Below, in pieces: positions 48,673 through 57,676 of a DNA stretch of 64,000 nucleotides. Numbering within the stretch: position 1 is the first letter of the stretch; each line of letters opens with the position of its first letter. Under the pieces are notes generated by a model, which saw only the letters and a program-made list of their open reading frames with translations, did no database searches and was not told where the DNA came from. The translations under genes were made by a program, and so were the position numbers. Source of the DNA: Moraxellaceae bacterium (GTDB lineage: Bacteria > Pseudomonadota > Gammaproteobacteria > Pseudomonadales > Moraxellaceae); contig JAJFBF010000024.1 of NCBI GenBank assembly GCA_020697295.1, positions 20,993-84,992 of the forward strand, read 5' to 3'.

Positions 48673-49287
48673 TCACAGGGGCTGCACGTCTTCCGCCTGC
48701 AGGCCCTTGTCACCCTTCATCACCACGAACTCCACGCGCTGGCCCTCGCGCAGGGTGCGATGGCCTTCGCCGCGGATGGACCGGTAATGCACGAAGATGT
48801 CCTCCCCTTGCTCGCGCGTGATGAAGCCAAAGCCCTTGGTGGCGTTGAACCACTTGACCTTGCCCTGTTCGCGCGGACCCTTGACGCGGGCCGGCATTGG
48901 CGGCAGCGCCATCAGCATCATCACCAGCGCGGGTCCGAAGACGCAGCTCACGATCGGCACCCAGAACATGATGCGGGTGGGCAGGTCGGGAGTCATATAG
49001 AGCTCGGCCGCCGTCACCAGCGCGCCGCCCACCACATACAGGGTCAGGGCGAAGTGCACCGGCTTGCGCCGCTTGAGGTTCTGCGCGCACCACAGGAACA
49101 CCGGCGCCGCCGCGAGGTTGGCGATGCCGAGCAGGCGCACGAAGTACACCGGCACATCCACCTTGTCGAGCGGGAACGGCATGGCCGCATACCAGGAGGA
49201 CGGGGCCAGCAACATCAGCAGGCCGTTGCTGGCAAAGCCGAGCGCCAGCACACAGTAAATCAGGACAATGAAGTGTTTCTTTTTCAT
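48673..49287 (-). CDS. Four-helix membrane protein fused to a C-terminal cold-shock domain
   Basis: 204 residues. Residues 5-29, 46-68, 78-98 and 105-128 are hydrophobic helices. Residues about 140-204 are a complete cold-shock domain with both RNA-binding motifs (KGFGFI, DIFVHY), closely matching the free CspA-type protein at 50743-50955. The linker [10 protein letters not shown] is short, so the nucleic-acid-binding domain would sit on the cytoplasmic face of the membrane. The start at 49287 has an AAGGATT ribosome site; the 19 extra upstream codons are not needed. The membrane part is not DUF1294 (the usual CSD partner) and I do not recognise it. It may tether RNA at the membrane; that is inference. 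Confidence 0.83.
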   Translation of the reverse strand: MKKKHFIVLIYCVLALGFASNGLLMLLAPSSWYAAMPFPLDKVDVPVYFVRLLGIANLAAAPVFLWCAQNLKRRKPVHFALTLYVVGGALVTAAELYMTPDLPTRIMFWVPIVSCVFGPALVMMLMALPPMPARVKGPREQGKVKWFNATKGFGFITREQGEDIFVHYRSIRGEGHRTLREGQRVEFVVMKGDKGLQAEDVQPL

Positions 49288-49425
49288 GTAGTAATCCTTA
49301 ACAGCTTCATGACTTCGTGGATACGCCAACGCCGGGAACCACAAAAACGGCTGTATCCTTGACCGTATAGCAACAGCCGCCCAAGCTTACGCATTAAAAA
49401 CATTACTTTCCATCGGGCCAAACCC

Positions 49426-50571
49426 ATGGTTCAGCACTCTTGGCGACGGCTTTCCCGGCTGGCGGACACCCCCGGATTGGGCGGTTTCGGCGCCAGCGGC
49501 GACCCCTTTCTCCACCCGGCCTACCTTCTGGCTCTCGAGACCTCGGGGGCGGTCGGCCCGGGCACGGCCTGGGAGCCCTGCCACCTGCTGTTCCTGCGCG
49601 ACGAGACCCCTGTCGCCCTTCTCCCCCTTTACTTGAAGCACGACTCCCGCGGCGAATATGTCTTTGACCAAGCTTGGGCCAGCGCCTATCTGCGCCACGG
49701 CCTTCCCTATTACCCCAAGCTGGTCACCGCCATTCCCTTTACCCCGGTGCCCGGCCCCCGCCTCCTGCTGGCGCCGGGGGAAACCCTGGCCGAGTGGCTG
49801 CCGGTCGTACTGGCGGCCGTAAAGCAGGAGTGCCTTGTGCAGGACGCCTCGGGCTGGCACGGCCTGTTCGTCAGCAACGACTGGATTGCGCCCGCCCGGG
49901 AGGCCGGCCTTGCCCTGCGCGAGGGCTGCCGTTTCCACTGGAGCAACCGGGGCTATGGCAGTTTCGAGGACTTCCTGGCGACCCTGACCAGCAAGAAGCG
50001 CAAGGACATCCGGCGCGAGCGCCGCCTGCTGGCGGAGGCCGGCGTGGCCTGCCGGACGCTGACCGGCGCCGCCATTGATGCCGCGGCCTGGGATTTCTTC
50101 CATCGCTGCTATGTCCGCACCTATCACGAGCATGGCCAGACGCCCTACCTCAACCGGGAGTTTTTTGGCCTGATCGCCAGCACGCTGCGCGAACACCTCA
50201 GCCTGGTCATCGCCAGCGACGAGGCCGGCCCCATGGCCAGCGCCCTCTTCCTGCACCAGGGCGACACACTTTACGGCCGCTACTGGGGCAGCCTGCGCCG
50301 CGCCGACGGCCTGCATTTCGAGGTTTGCTACTACCAGGGCATCGAGCTCTGCCTGCGGCTGGGCCTGTCCGGGTTCGACCCCGGCACCCAGGGGGAGCAC
50401 AAGCTGCTGCGGGGTTTCGCTCCCCGGCTCACCCATTCGCTGCACTGGCTGCGAGAACCCGCCTTCCGGGCAGCGATCGAGGACTTCGTGGCGGCGGAAA
50501 GCCGTGAGGTCCGGCGCTACCAGGCCGCGGCAACCGCAGCGCTTCCCTATCGCCAGGATCCGGTGGAATAG
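49426..50571 (+). CDS. FemAB-like GNAT-fold acyltransferase (DUF482)
   Basis: A 381-residue cytosolic protein of the family formerly DUF482 (peptidogalycan biosynthesis/recognition or FemAB_like). Sequences typical of the family are DPFLHPAYLLALE near the start, PLYLKHDSRGEYVFDQAWA, YYPKLVTAIPFTPVPGPRLL, FHWSNRGYGSFEDFLATLTSKKRKDIRRERR and the C-terminal FDPGTQGEHKLLRGF. The family carries two GNAT-like halves; the substrate is not established. It is alone on the plus strand, divergent from the cold-shock fusion gene. Confidence 0.86.
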   Translation: MVQHSWRRLSRLADTPGLGGFGASGDPFLHPAYLLALETSGAVGPGTAWEPCHLLFLRDETPVALLPLYLKHDSRGEYVFDQAWASAYLRHGLPYYPKLVTAIPFTPVPGPRLLLAPGETLAEWLPVVLAAVKQECLVQDASGWHGLFVSNDWIAPAREAGLALREGCRFHWSNRGYGSFEDFLATLTSKKRKDIRRERRLLAEAGVACRTLTGAAIDAAAWDFFHRCYVRTYHEHGQTPYLNREFFGLIASTLREHLSLVIASDEAGPMASALFLHQGDTLYGRYWGSLRRADGLHFEVCYYQGIELCLRLGLSGFDPGTQGEHKLLRGFAPRLTHSLHWLREPAFRAAIEDFVAAESREVRRYQAAATAALPYRQDPVE

Positions 50572-50702
50572 CGAACGAACGATCAGGCGGAAGCGGAAGG
50601 AAGCGTGGGCCGGCATGCGGCGAGGGCAATGGAGCGGAGAATAAAATGACAACAGCGGGCGCAAGGCACTGCCGATGGCGACCTGCGATTCCGGGGGGAC
50701 AG

Positions 50703-50738
50703 AAAAACAAAACCCCGCACTGGCGGGGTTTTGTTATT
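50703..50738. terminator. Bidirectional terminator between the FemAB-like gene and csp
   Basis: AACCCCGC (50711-50718) and GCGGGGTT (50723-50730) form an 8 bp stem with a four-base loop, with T-rich sequence on one side and A-rich on the other. It is 5 bp from the csp stop. Confidence 0.88.
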
Positions 50739-50742
50739 ACGT

Positions 50743-50955
50743 TCAGTCGATGGACTGGACGTCTTCGGCCTGGAAGCCTTTCTGGCCTTTCACCACGGTA
50801 AATTCTACCTTCTGGCCATCCTTCAGCGAGCGATGACCGTCACCGCGAATGGCGCGGAAGTGCACAAACACATCTTCGCCACCCGGACGCTGAATGAAAC
50901 CAAAGCCTTTGGCATCGTTAAACCACTTCACGGTGCCCTGTTCACGATTAGACAT
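50743..50955 (-). CDS. CspA-family cold-shock protein
   Basis: A 70-residue single cold-shock domain that binds single-stranded RNA and DNA and melts mRNA structure. It has RNP1 KGFGFI and RNP2 DVFVHF. GAGG lies 10 bases before the ATG. The predicted transcript has a leader of about 100 bases, as is usual for cold-regulated csp mRNAs. It is nearly identical in pattern to the C-terminal domain of the fusion at 48673-49287. Confidence 0.95.
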   Translation of the reverse strand: MSNREQGTVKWFNDAKGFGFIQRPGGEDVFVHFRAIRGDGHRSLKDGQKVEFTVVKGQKGFQAEDVQSID

Positions 50956-51062
50956 GTCGCAATAACCTCGAGCTCAAAACCAGACCGCCGCTGAAGCTTC
51001 CATACACAGCAACCGCCTGTTTGGCACATCGGTTCGTGATAGCAGAACAACGGATCAGCCCG

Positions 51063-51091
51063 ATTAAACACGGATTAAAACCCCCTTGCAA
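51063..51091 (-). promoter_or_regulatory. Sigma-70 promoter of csp
   Basis: On the minus strand TTGCAA (51091-51086) and TTTAAT (51068-51063) are 17 bp apart. The transcription start would be near 51056, giving a leader of about 100 bases. Confidence 0.65.
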
Positions 51092-51168
51092 TCGTCCGGA
51101 AACGGGTCCCCGACCCGTCTCCGGACGCCCCTCACCAGCCCCTCAAAGCCGCCTCCCGCGCGCCGGGA

Positions 51169-53124
51169 TCACGCCTCCAGGACAGGCATGGGGCAGTCCA
51201 GCAGCGCCGCCACGACGCGCAGCAACTCATACTCCTCAAGGCGGACCTCGGCATCGGCCAGCACGGCTGTGGCCGCCAGTTCGAGCAGGTTTTTCTTGTC
51301 CTGCAAGGACAGGCCACCGAGCAGGTGCAGGTGACGCCCCAGTCGGGACAGACGGGTGGTCCCTTCATCGGGCAACGCCGCTGCGGGACTGCCGACGGTG
51401 CGCATCAGCCGCTGGAAGGTGCGCTCCAGCCTCTCTCCTTCCATGCCTCCCGTGCGCAGCATGACGGCCACCACGACCGCCGCCGCGGGCAGGCACTGCG
51501 CCATTTTCACCGGGCGGGCGCGGGGCAGAAGCTGCAGTTGCTTGCGCAACAACATCAGCAGGGCAAACTCGAAGGTGCTGAGACGCTGATCGAGCTGGGC
51601 CAGTTGCTGCAGCCGGCCCATGAAGGACCGCAGGGCATCGGGCTCCATCAGCTGCAAACGCGGCAGCGCCAGCTCGGTGAGGGGCAGCGCAAAGGCCAGG
51701 TCCAGCCCCTCGAGGATGCGGTAGAGCATCTCCACGCGCGACTGCAGGGCGGGCTCATGTTCCTGGAAGAAAGGCAGGAGCACCGCCAGCGGCGCCGCGT
51801 TGTGCCGGGCGGTCAGCGCATACAACAGCGCTTGCGCGCCTTCGCAGGACTCAAGGGCCTGCTGCACGCCCGGCGGCAATCTGCGGAACAGCATCTGCGC
51901 CGAGGCCAGTTCGGCAGGATTCACGGTCCCGGTGCGTGCCACCAGGGCCGCGGAGCTCATGACAGCGGGCGCCAGCGCCGCCGCCACTGTCGCCAGTGCC
52001 TCGCCGCCTCCGGGCAGATAGGGAATGGCGGCCAGTTCGCCTGAGGCTGCCGGAGTCGCGGCCAGGCCCTGCACCGCGGCCACTTCGCCCGCCGTCTGCA
52101 CCTGCCGCAGTTGCTCGCGCTGGCGCGCGCGGTCGCGCACCAGGAAGTGCTTGCCCAGCATTGCGATGCGCGCATCAATCGGTGGATGGGTGGCGAACCA
52201 TGACGAGAATGAGAGGGTCTCGGCAAAGCACATATGACTCATGGTCTCCGCATAGAGCCCTGCCAGCCAGGACAGCTCGGCGTGGTTTCGGATCTTGAGC
52301 AGGGCCTCGGCCAGGCCAGCGGAGTTGCGCGTGAACTGGACACTTGAGGCATCTGCCAGGAACTCGCGCTGGCGCGAGATCGCCGCCTTGATGAGCCGGC
52401 CGAAGAACAGGCCGATATAGCCGATCAGCCAGAGCAGCAGGCCCAGCAGGAACACCTGGAAGATGCCGCCCTTGCGGTCACGGCGCGAGGAAGCTCCACT
52501 GTCGGAGGCCAGGCGCATGAGAAAGCCGCCGCACTGGCCAATGGCGAGAATGCCGGCCAGCAGTGCCAGCAGGCGCACATTGAGGCGCATGTCGCCGTTG
52601 AGGATATGGCTGAACTCGTGGCCGACCACGGCCTGCAGCTCGTCACGATCAAATGCCTCGAGCGCGCCGGCCGTGACCACCATCACCGTCTGGTCGACGG
52701 ACAGCCCGGCAACGAACGCGTTGATGCCATGCTCGCGATCCATGACATACAGCGTGGGCGCGGGCACGCCCGAGGCAATGGACATCTCCGCCACGACATT
52801 GATGAACTGGCGCTCGGCAGGCACGGTGGTGGCGAAATCAAGACGGCGAGCGCCCATCGACGCCGCCAGGGCCTGGCCCCCGCCGCGCAGGATGAGGTAT
52901 TCGCGCAGACTGCCGCCGGCAATGATGAACAACGTGCCCACCATCACCTGCAGGCTCCAGTCGTGCCAGAGCCAACTGCCCGCCAGGGAGGCTCCCGTCA
53001 GGCGCGAGAGCAACAGCATGCCCACGTTAAGGGCGAGCAGGGTCAGGCCGACGGCCGCCAGAAAATACACAAGCAAACGCCCGGTCTGGCGCCGGGCGTT
53101 TGCCTGATGCTCAAAAAAATCCAT
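51169..53124 (-). CDS. M48-family membrane metalloprotease with TerB-like C-terminus
   Basis: A 651-residue protein. Two N-terminal membrane helices (about 18-42 and 56-80) are followed by an HtpX-like M48 domain with HEFSH at 169-173 (zinc ligands H169 and H173, catalytic E170) and the glutamate-bearing EFLADASSVQFTRN. Further hydrophobic segments lie around 185-245. Beyond the protease domain is a long helical region; its last 60 residues (ELAATAVLADAEVRLEEYELLR) look like a TerB-type fold. Such proteins are usually encoded with lemA, which precedes it by 20 bp. Substrates are unknown. A role in membrane-protein turnover is inferred from family. Confidence 0.84.
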   Translation of the reverse strand: MDFFEHQANARRQTGRLLVYFLAAVGLTLLALNVGMLLLSRLTGASLAGSWLWHDWSLQVMVGTLFIIAGGSLREYLILRGGGQALAASMGARRLDFATTVPAERQFINVVAEMSIASGVPAPTLYVMDREHGINAFVAGLSVDQTVMVVTAGALEAFDRDELQAVVGHEFSHILNGDMRLNVRLLALLAGILAIGQCGGFLMRLASDSGASSRRDRKGGIFQVFLLGLLLWLIGYIGLFFGRLIKAAISRQREFLADASSVQFTRNSAGLAEALLKIRNHAELSWLAGLYAETMSHMCFAETLSFSSWFATHPPIDARIAMLGKHFLVRDRARQREQLRQVQTAGEVAAVQGLAATPAASGELAAIPYLPGGGEALATVAAALAPAVMSSAALVARTGTVNPAELASAQMLFRRLPPGVQQALESCEGAQALLYALTARHNAAPLAVLLPFFQEHEPALQSRVEMLYRILEGLDLAFALPLTELALPRLQLMEPDALRSFMGRLQQLAQLDQRLSTFEFALLMLLRKQLQLLPRARPVKMAQCLPAAAVVVAVMLRTGGMEGERLERTFQRLMRTVGSPAAALPDEGTTRLSRLGRHLHLLGGLSLQDKKNLLELAATAVLADAEVRLEEYELLRVVAALLDCPMPVLEA

Positions 53125-53144
53125 GGCGCAGGTGGATCAGGACA

Positions 53145-53732
53145 TCAGAACGCGACTTTGACGGGCTGCCGCGCCTGCACATCCGGAATATCGAGCTGTG
53201 CCGCCTGCTGGAAACCGAAGGCCCCGGCAATGAAGAAATTGGGGAACTTCTCGCGCTGGATGTTGTACTCCATGACCGCGTCGTTAAAGGCTTGGCGGGC
53301 AAAGCCGACCCGGTTCTCGGTGGAGCTCAACTCCTCCATGAGCTGCTGCATGGTCTGGTTGGCCTTGAGATCGGGATAATTTTCCGAGACCGCCATGAGG
53401 CGCGACAGCGCACCGCCGAGCATGCCTTCAGCCTGGCCGAGCTTCTCGACCAGCGCCGCACTGTCCGGGGCGCCGGCAACCGCCTTTGCCGCCGCCGACG
53501 CCTGGTTGCGCGCCGCGATGACATTGGTGAGGGTGTCCTTCTCGTGCGCCAGGTAGGCTTTGGCGGTCTCCACCAGGTTGGGGATCAGCTCGTAGCGCCG
53601 CTGCAACTGCACGTCGATCTGCGCAAAGGCATTCTTGAAGCGGTTGCGCAGCGTCACCAGGCCATTGAAGACGGTGACGAAGTAGACCCCCACCAGGGCC
53701 AGCACCCCGAGGAACAGCAGCAGACCAGTCAT
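53145..53732 (-). CDS. LemA family protein
   Basis: A 195-residue protein. One N-terminal membrane helix (about 3-22) precedes a long antiparallel helical domain with the LemA signatures YNGLVTLRNRFKNAFAQIDVQLQRRYELIPNL and YNIQREKFPNFF. A strong GGGAGA ribosome site precedes the ATG. It is the first gene of a two-gene unit with the M48 protease. The function of LemA is not established. Confidence 0.93.
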   Translation of the reverse strand: MTGLLLFLGVLALVGVYFVTVFNGLVTLRNRFKNAFAQIDVQLQRRYELIPNLVETAKAYLAHEKDTLTNVIAARNQASAAAKAVAGAPDSAALVEKLGQAEGMLGGALSRLMAVSENYPDLKANQTMQQLMEELSSTENRVGFARQAFNDAVMEYNIQREKFPNFFIAGAFGFQQAAQLDIPDVQARQPVKVAF

Positions 53733-53849
53733 GCAGATTTCTCCCTAAACGCCTGTCAGCCCAAAGCGGTACAGGCACGCGCCCCGAAAGTAACAGCGGG
53801 GGGGCCGGGCGACCAGCCGCCAGGAGGCAAAATTGACAACGGGGTCACA

Positions 53850-53873
53850 GCGGGGGCCGGACGGCGCCCCCGC
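53850..53873 (-). repeat. Hairpin after cyoE
   Basis: GCGGGGGC (53850-53857) pairs with GCCCCCGC (53866-53873) just after the cyoE stop. There is no clear T-run, so it is a weak terminator candidate for the cox cluster transcript. Confidence 0.45.
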
Positions 53874-53880
53874 CGGCGTC

Positions 53881-54780
53881 TCAGGCGAAGCTGAACAGGA
53901 AGTAGTGGTCCAGCAGCAGGAAGAGGAAGAGCAGGAAGAGATAGGTGATGGAGTACCCGAAAGTCTTCATCGGAATCCGGGGGTCGCTCTGGAACTTGAG
54001 GCGGATCGCATAGCCCAGGAAGCCCAGGCCGAGCAGGCTCGAGCCCGCCAGGTAGATCAGGCCGCTCATGCCGGTCAGGTAAGGCAGCAGGCCCGTCAGC
54101 AGCAGGATGATGGTGTAAAGCAGGACCGCTGTCTTGGTGAACTCCAGTCCATGCGTGACCGGCAGCATGGGGATGTCAGCCTTGGCGTACTCATCGCGGC
54201 GGTGGATGGCCAGCGCCCAGAAATGGGGAGGCGTCCAGGCGAAGATGATGAGCACGAGCAGCAGGGCATGCGGATGCACCTCGTTGGTCACCGCCGTCCA
54301 GCCCAGCAGGGGGGGAATGGCGCCGGCCAGGCCACCGATCACGATATTCTGCGGCGTGGCCCGCTTCAGCCAGAGCGTGTAGATGACGGCATAGCCGATC
54401 ACCCCGAAGAACGTCAGCACGGCCGTCAGCGGGTTGATGAAGAAGGTGAGGATGGCCAGCGACAGCACGCACAGCAGGCCGGCGAAGAACAGCGCCGCCC
54501 CGGTGTGCACCCGCCCCTGCACCAGGGGACGATTGCGCGTGCGCGCCATGATGGCGTCGATGCGCTGGTCCATGACCTGGTTGATCACGGCCGAGGACAT
54601 CATGGCGAGGGCGAGGCCGAGCGAGCCCAGCACGAGCACGCGCAGGGGCACCATGCCGGGAGTGGACAGGAACATGCCGATCACGGCGGTCACCATGAGC
54701 AGGGCCACAACGCCCGGCTTGGTCAGATCCCAATAGGCGCGCCAGAGCGGCGCCTCGTTTTTCTCGGCAAGGGTCGTCAT
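53881..54780 (-). CDS. cyoE: Protohaem IX farnesyltransferase (haem O synthase)
   Basis: A 299-residue UbiA-family membrane prenyltransferase converting haem B to haem O, the precursor of haem A for the oxidase encoded upstream. About nine membrane helices; the prenyl-diphosphate motif [20 protein letters not shown] and the second [22 protein letters not shown] are clear. Its start overlaps the ctaA stop by 4 bp. It is the last gene of the cox assembly cluster in this window. Confidence 0.96.
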   Translation of the reverse strand: MTTLAEKNEAPLWRAYWDLTKPGVVALLMVTAVIGMFLSTPGMVPLRVLVLGSLGLALAMMSSAVINQVMDQRIDAIMARTRNRPLVQGRVHTGAALFFAGLLCVLSLAILTFFINPLTAVLTFFGVIGYAVIYTLWLKRATPQNIVIGGLAGAIPPLLGWTAVTNEVHPHALLLVLIIFAWTPPHFWALAIHRRDEYAKADIPMLPVTHGLEFTKTAVLLYTIILLLTGLLPYLTGMSGLIYLAGSSLLGLGFLGYAIRLKFQSDPRIPMKTFGYSITYLFLLFLFLLLDHYFLFSFA

Positions 54781-55814
54781 GCGTGCTTGCGCTCCTGCAC
54801 CAGGCTGAAGATGAGGGCGGCCAGTACCTGCAAGAGCAACAGGGCCACGAAATTATGCGCCACCGCCACCGACAGCGGCAGGTGGAAGACCACATTGGAT
54901 ACTCCCAGCGCGACCTGGACCGCCAGCACCAGCGTGATCACGCCGGCAAAGCGCCGGTAGCGCCCCGCCCCGCCCCGCCGCCACAGCAGCAGGGCCAGGA
55001 GCAGCAGCACGCCCGTGGCCACGATGGCGCCCAGGCGGTGCGCGACATGAATGGTGAGCTTGGCCGCGGCCTCGAGATGCGGCGCGAATTCATAGGTCGT
55101 GCCGGCGTAGGTATGGATGGCAAAGGCCTCGCGCCAGTCGAGAATGCCGACCCAGCCGTCCTGGCATATCGGCAGGCCCGTGCACATGGTCGCGGCGTAG
55201 TTGGAGGCGGTCCAGCCGCCGAGGGCGATCTGCGCCACGAGCACGACCAGCGCCAGCACCGTCACCGGCAGCAGCGCGCGCACACCGACATTGCCGGAAG
55301 CGCGCAGGAAGGGCGAGAGGCGCAGCGCCAGCAGGAAGAGCGTGGTGAACGTGGCAAAGCCGAAGAGCAGGTGGCCGGTGACCACCGGCGGAAACAGCTT
55401 CATGGTCACCGTCCAGGCGCCAAAAGCGCCCTGCAGGCAGACCATCAGCAACAGGAAGACGGCATGGCCTGCCGGCACATCGCTCTCGCCGCGGCGACGT
55501 GCCAGCAGGGCAAAGCCCGCCATGAAAATGCAGAGCAGGCCGATGGCCTTGGCGAAATGGCGGTGGATCATCTCCGGCCAGGCCTTGGCCGCCACCAGCG
55601 GCTGCTCGGGATAGAGCTCGTTGGCGCGCGCAATGGCCTGCTCGGACAGCGGCACGGTGATGGAGCCATAGCAGGTGGGCCAGTCCGGGCAACCCAGGCC
55701 GGCATCGGCAAGCCGGGTCCAGGCCCCGAGGGCGACGACAGTGGCGGTGACCAGCACGCCGATGACGGCCAGGCGCGTCAGCCAGAGACGCGCAAAGGAG
55801 TATGAGTTAGCCAA
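54777..55814 (-). CDS. ctaA: Haem A synthase (CtaA/Cox15)
   Basis: A 345-residue membrane protein with eight helices in two repeats, oxidising haem O to haem A. Conserved are the haem-ligand regions ([25 protein letters not shown]), the paired cysteines in [12 protein letters not shown], and [21 protein letters not shown]. The start is a TTG at 55814 with AAGG upstream, overlapping the preceding stop; the next plausible starts would remove the first helix. It is translationally linked to cyoE. Confidence 0.94.
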   Translation of the reverse strand: MANSYSFARLWLTRLAVIGVLVTATVVALGAWTRLADAGLGCPDWPTCYGSITVPLSEQAIARANELYPEQPLVAAKAWPEMIHRHFAKAIGLLCIFMAGFALLARRRGESDVPAGHAVFLLLMVCLQGAFGAWTVTMKLFPPVVTGHLLFGFATFTTLFLLALRLSPFLRASGNVGVRALLPVTVLALVVLVAQIALGGWTASNYAATMCTGLPICQDGWVGILDWREAFAIHTYAGTTYEFAPHLEAAAKLTIHVAHRLGAIVATGVLLLLALLLWRRGGAGRYRRFAGVITLVLAVQVALGVSNVVFHLPLSVAVAHNFVALLLLQVLAALIFSLVQERKHA

Positions 55815-56448
55815 TTCGGGAAGCCTTCAAGAGTTTGCGGATATCCTGGAGCACATCCTCCGCCTTCTCGACGGAAGTCTTTTCATCCGCCTCTGGAGGA
55901 AAGGACAGCATGATCCAGCCCATGGGATCCATGACATAGAGCTGGCCGGCCCGGCTGGCCGCAGGCACGGCCACCGCAAAGGCCTGGTCGGCAGCGGCGC
56001 TTTCGCCCTGGATACGCACGAAGTCGCCAAACTCCTTCTGCAGCAGGGCTTCGGTCGCGGGGGACACCGGGCCGGTCAGCACCAGCAACTGGCGCAGCCG
56101 CCCCGATTCCTTGCCGAGCGCCTTGTCGACCTGACGCATCTGGAAAAGCCGGTTGCGGCAGGCAGCATCACACTCCGCCGGCATCACATACAGCAGCCAC
56201 CAGCTCTCGCCGGCAAAGGCCGCGTCGAGGGGACGGCCGGCCATGTCGCGGGCAGCAAGGGTGGCGAAGGCCACAGGCGGATCGATGAGGCGGCCCTTGT
56301 TGGTCTGGCCACCCTGGTACCAGCCCAGGCGGTAGGCCAGGTCGCCAATCAGGAAGGGCACCACGAAGCTCGCCAGCAGGATCAGCAGCAGGCGACGGTT
56401 CTTGCGCAACTGCGCGGGAGGCACCGCGGTCGGGGTCAGCTCGCTCAT
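55807..56448 (-). CDS. Cox-cluster membrane-anchored protein with SCO-like CxxxC motif
   Basis: A 213-residue protein. One membrane helix (about 19-38) is followed by a periplasmic thioredoxin-like domain (WWLLYVMPAE, then a helix, LLVLTGPVSP, and the C-terminal QLYVMDPMGWIMLSF). C93 and C97 (CDAAC) form a CxxxC motif where SCO copper chaperones have CPxxC. Its homologue occupies the same place in the Pseudomonas cox cluster and is usually left as hypothetical. I infer a role in Cu-A assembly or thiol reduction of the oxidase. The ATG at 56448 overlaps the surf1 stop (ATGA); the longer frame is a shadow. Confidence 0.8.
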   Translation of the reverse strand: MSELTPTAVPPAQLRKNRRLLLILLASFVVPFLIGDLAYRLGWYQGGQTNKGRLIDPPVAFATLAARDMAGRPLDAAFAGESWWLLYVMPAECDAACRNRLFQMRQVDKALGKESGRLRQLLVLTGPVSPATEALLQKEFGDFVRIQGESAAADQAFAVAVPAASRAGQLYVMDPMGWIMLSFPPEADEKTSVEKAEDVLQDIRKLLKASRIG

Positions 56449-57203
56449 GGCGGGTTCTTGTCCTTGTGGAGGTTCACCGCGAGCAACACCATGAGCACCG
56501 CCGCCGCCAGGCTGAACCACTGGAAGGCGTAGGCACGGTGCTTGTCGGGCGGCATGCCGAGACGCACCGCCGGGGTCCACTCGCGGACGAATCCGTCCGG
56601 CGCGGCCGCGTCGAGACGGATGATAAAGGGCCGCAATTCTACACCAAGCGACTGAGACAGCTTGGGGATTTCGAGGCGTCCGACGCGCAGCGGGCGCTGC
56701 CGGTAATCCGGCTCGCCCACCGTATAGAAGGAAGACGGCAGCGCCAGCCGCCCGCTGAGCCCGGTAGCCCCGGCCGCCGGCAGCACCGGCAGTTGCTGCA
56801 TGTCGGCGGCGACCGGCACCCAGCCCCGGTTCACGAGAATGGCCTGGCGGTCCCCGGCCGGGAAAAAGGCGGTGTAGACATGAAAGCCGGCACGCGCGCC
56901 GCGCGGCTGGTTTTCCAGAAAAATCGTACGGGAATTATCGTAGTGGCCATGGAGGCGCACCGGGAACTCCTCGACATCCGCCCCGCGCGCCAGCACCGCC
57001 GGCAAGTCCAGGGGCGGCAAGTCGCGGCGGGCCTCGTAGCGCGCCGTGATCTGCGCCTTCTCGTGGGCGCGCTCCAGCTGCCAGAAAGCCAGACGGATAA
57101 AGATGCCGGCCACGGCCAGCGCCAGCAGCACGGCCCAGGTCGGCGCCGACCAGTAGCGGCGGCCCATGGGGAGGCGCAATTGCTTAGAGAGCAGGGACTG
57201 CAT
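56445..57203 (-). CDS. SURF1-family cytochrome oxidase assembly protein
   Basis: A 252-residue protein with one helix at each end (about 24-43 and 225-245) and a periplasmic beta-rich domain. Signatures are FWQLERAHEK, NQPRGARAGFHVYTAF, VNRGWVP and the C-terminal HRAYAFQWFSLA. SURF1 helps insert haem A into subunit I. The ATG at 57203 was preferred to the TTG before it. It lies divergently from the DUF2909 gene, 40 bp apart, and is the first gene of surf1-CxxxC-ctaA-cyoE. Confidence 0.92.
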   Translation of the reverse strand: MQSLLSKQLRLPMGRRYWSAPTWAVLLALAVAGIFIRLAFWQLERAHEKAQITARYEARRDLPPLDLPAVLARGADVEEFPVRLHGHYDNSRTIFLENQPRGARAGFHVYTAFFPAGDRQAILVNRGWVPVAADMQQLPVLPAAGATGLSGRLALPSSFYTVGEPDYRQRPLRVGRLEIPKLSQSLGVELRPFIIRLDAAAPDGFVREWTPAVRLGMPPDKHRAYAFQWFSLAAAVLMVLLAVNLHKDKNPP

Positions 57204-57243
57204 CAATTACACTCTGCCGACTCGTACCGACCGGACCTTCACA

Positions 57244-57489
57244 ATGTGGATCAAGATTATCGTACTCGCGGCCATGGCGGCGGTACTCGTCAACCTGTTC
57301 ATCGCGCTGTTCCATCTCTCGCGGGGCGGAGAAGGGGACGCGAAAAAAACGCTGCGCTCGCTGACTTGGCGCCTCGTCATTTCCATCGCGCTGTTCGTGA
57401 CGCTCTACCTGGCATCCTTCTTCGGACTGATCGCACCCCACGGCCTGCCGCAACCTGTCGAGCCGCCCGCCGTCAGCGCACCGCGCTGA
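57244..57489 (+). CDS. Twin-transmembrane protein (DUF2909)
   Basis: An 81-residue protein with two membrane helices (about 3-20 and 42-66) joined by a charged loop containing RGGEGDAKKTLRSLTWRL, the DUF2909 pattern. It is always near cox genes in Pseudomonas-like genomes; the role is unknown. The ATG at 57244 gives the family length. The 187 bp between it and cox3 holds the shared terminator and nothing else I recognise. Confidence 0.86.
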   Translation: MWIKIIVLAAMAAVLVNLFIALFHLSRGGEGDAKKTLRSLTWRLVISIALFVTLYLASFFGLIAPHGLPQPVEPPAVSAPR

Positions 57490-57632
57490 ACCGGCCGTTG
57501 GCGACTCTAGTGCAACTGCCACGCAGGCGCCATTGAACGCAGGCCTGTCATCGCCCGCCCCCGCTCCACCGGCCCCTGCCGCGCCGGCCGCCACCACAGT
57601 GACTCCCTCTCTGCCCAGCCATGACCGGGCAT

Positions 57633-57661
57633 AAAAAAGCCCGGATTGCTCCGGGCTTTTT
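57633..57661. terminator. Bidirectional terminator between DUF2909 and cox3
   Basis: Six As, GCCCGG, loop ATTGCT, CCGGGC and five Ts. It serves cox3 on the minus strand (15 bp after its stop) and the DUF2909 gene on the plus strand. Confidence 0.9.
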
Positions 57662-57676
57662 ATTGACTGCTTCAGC

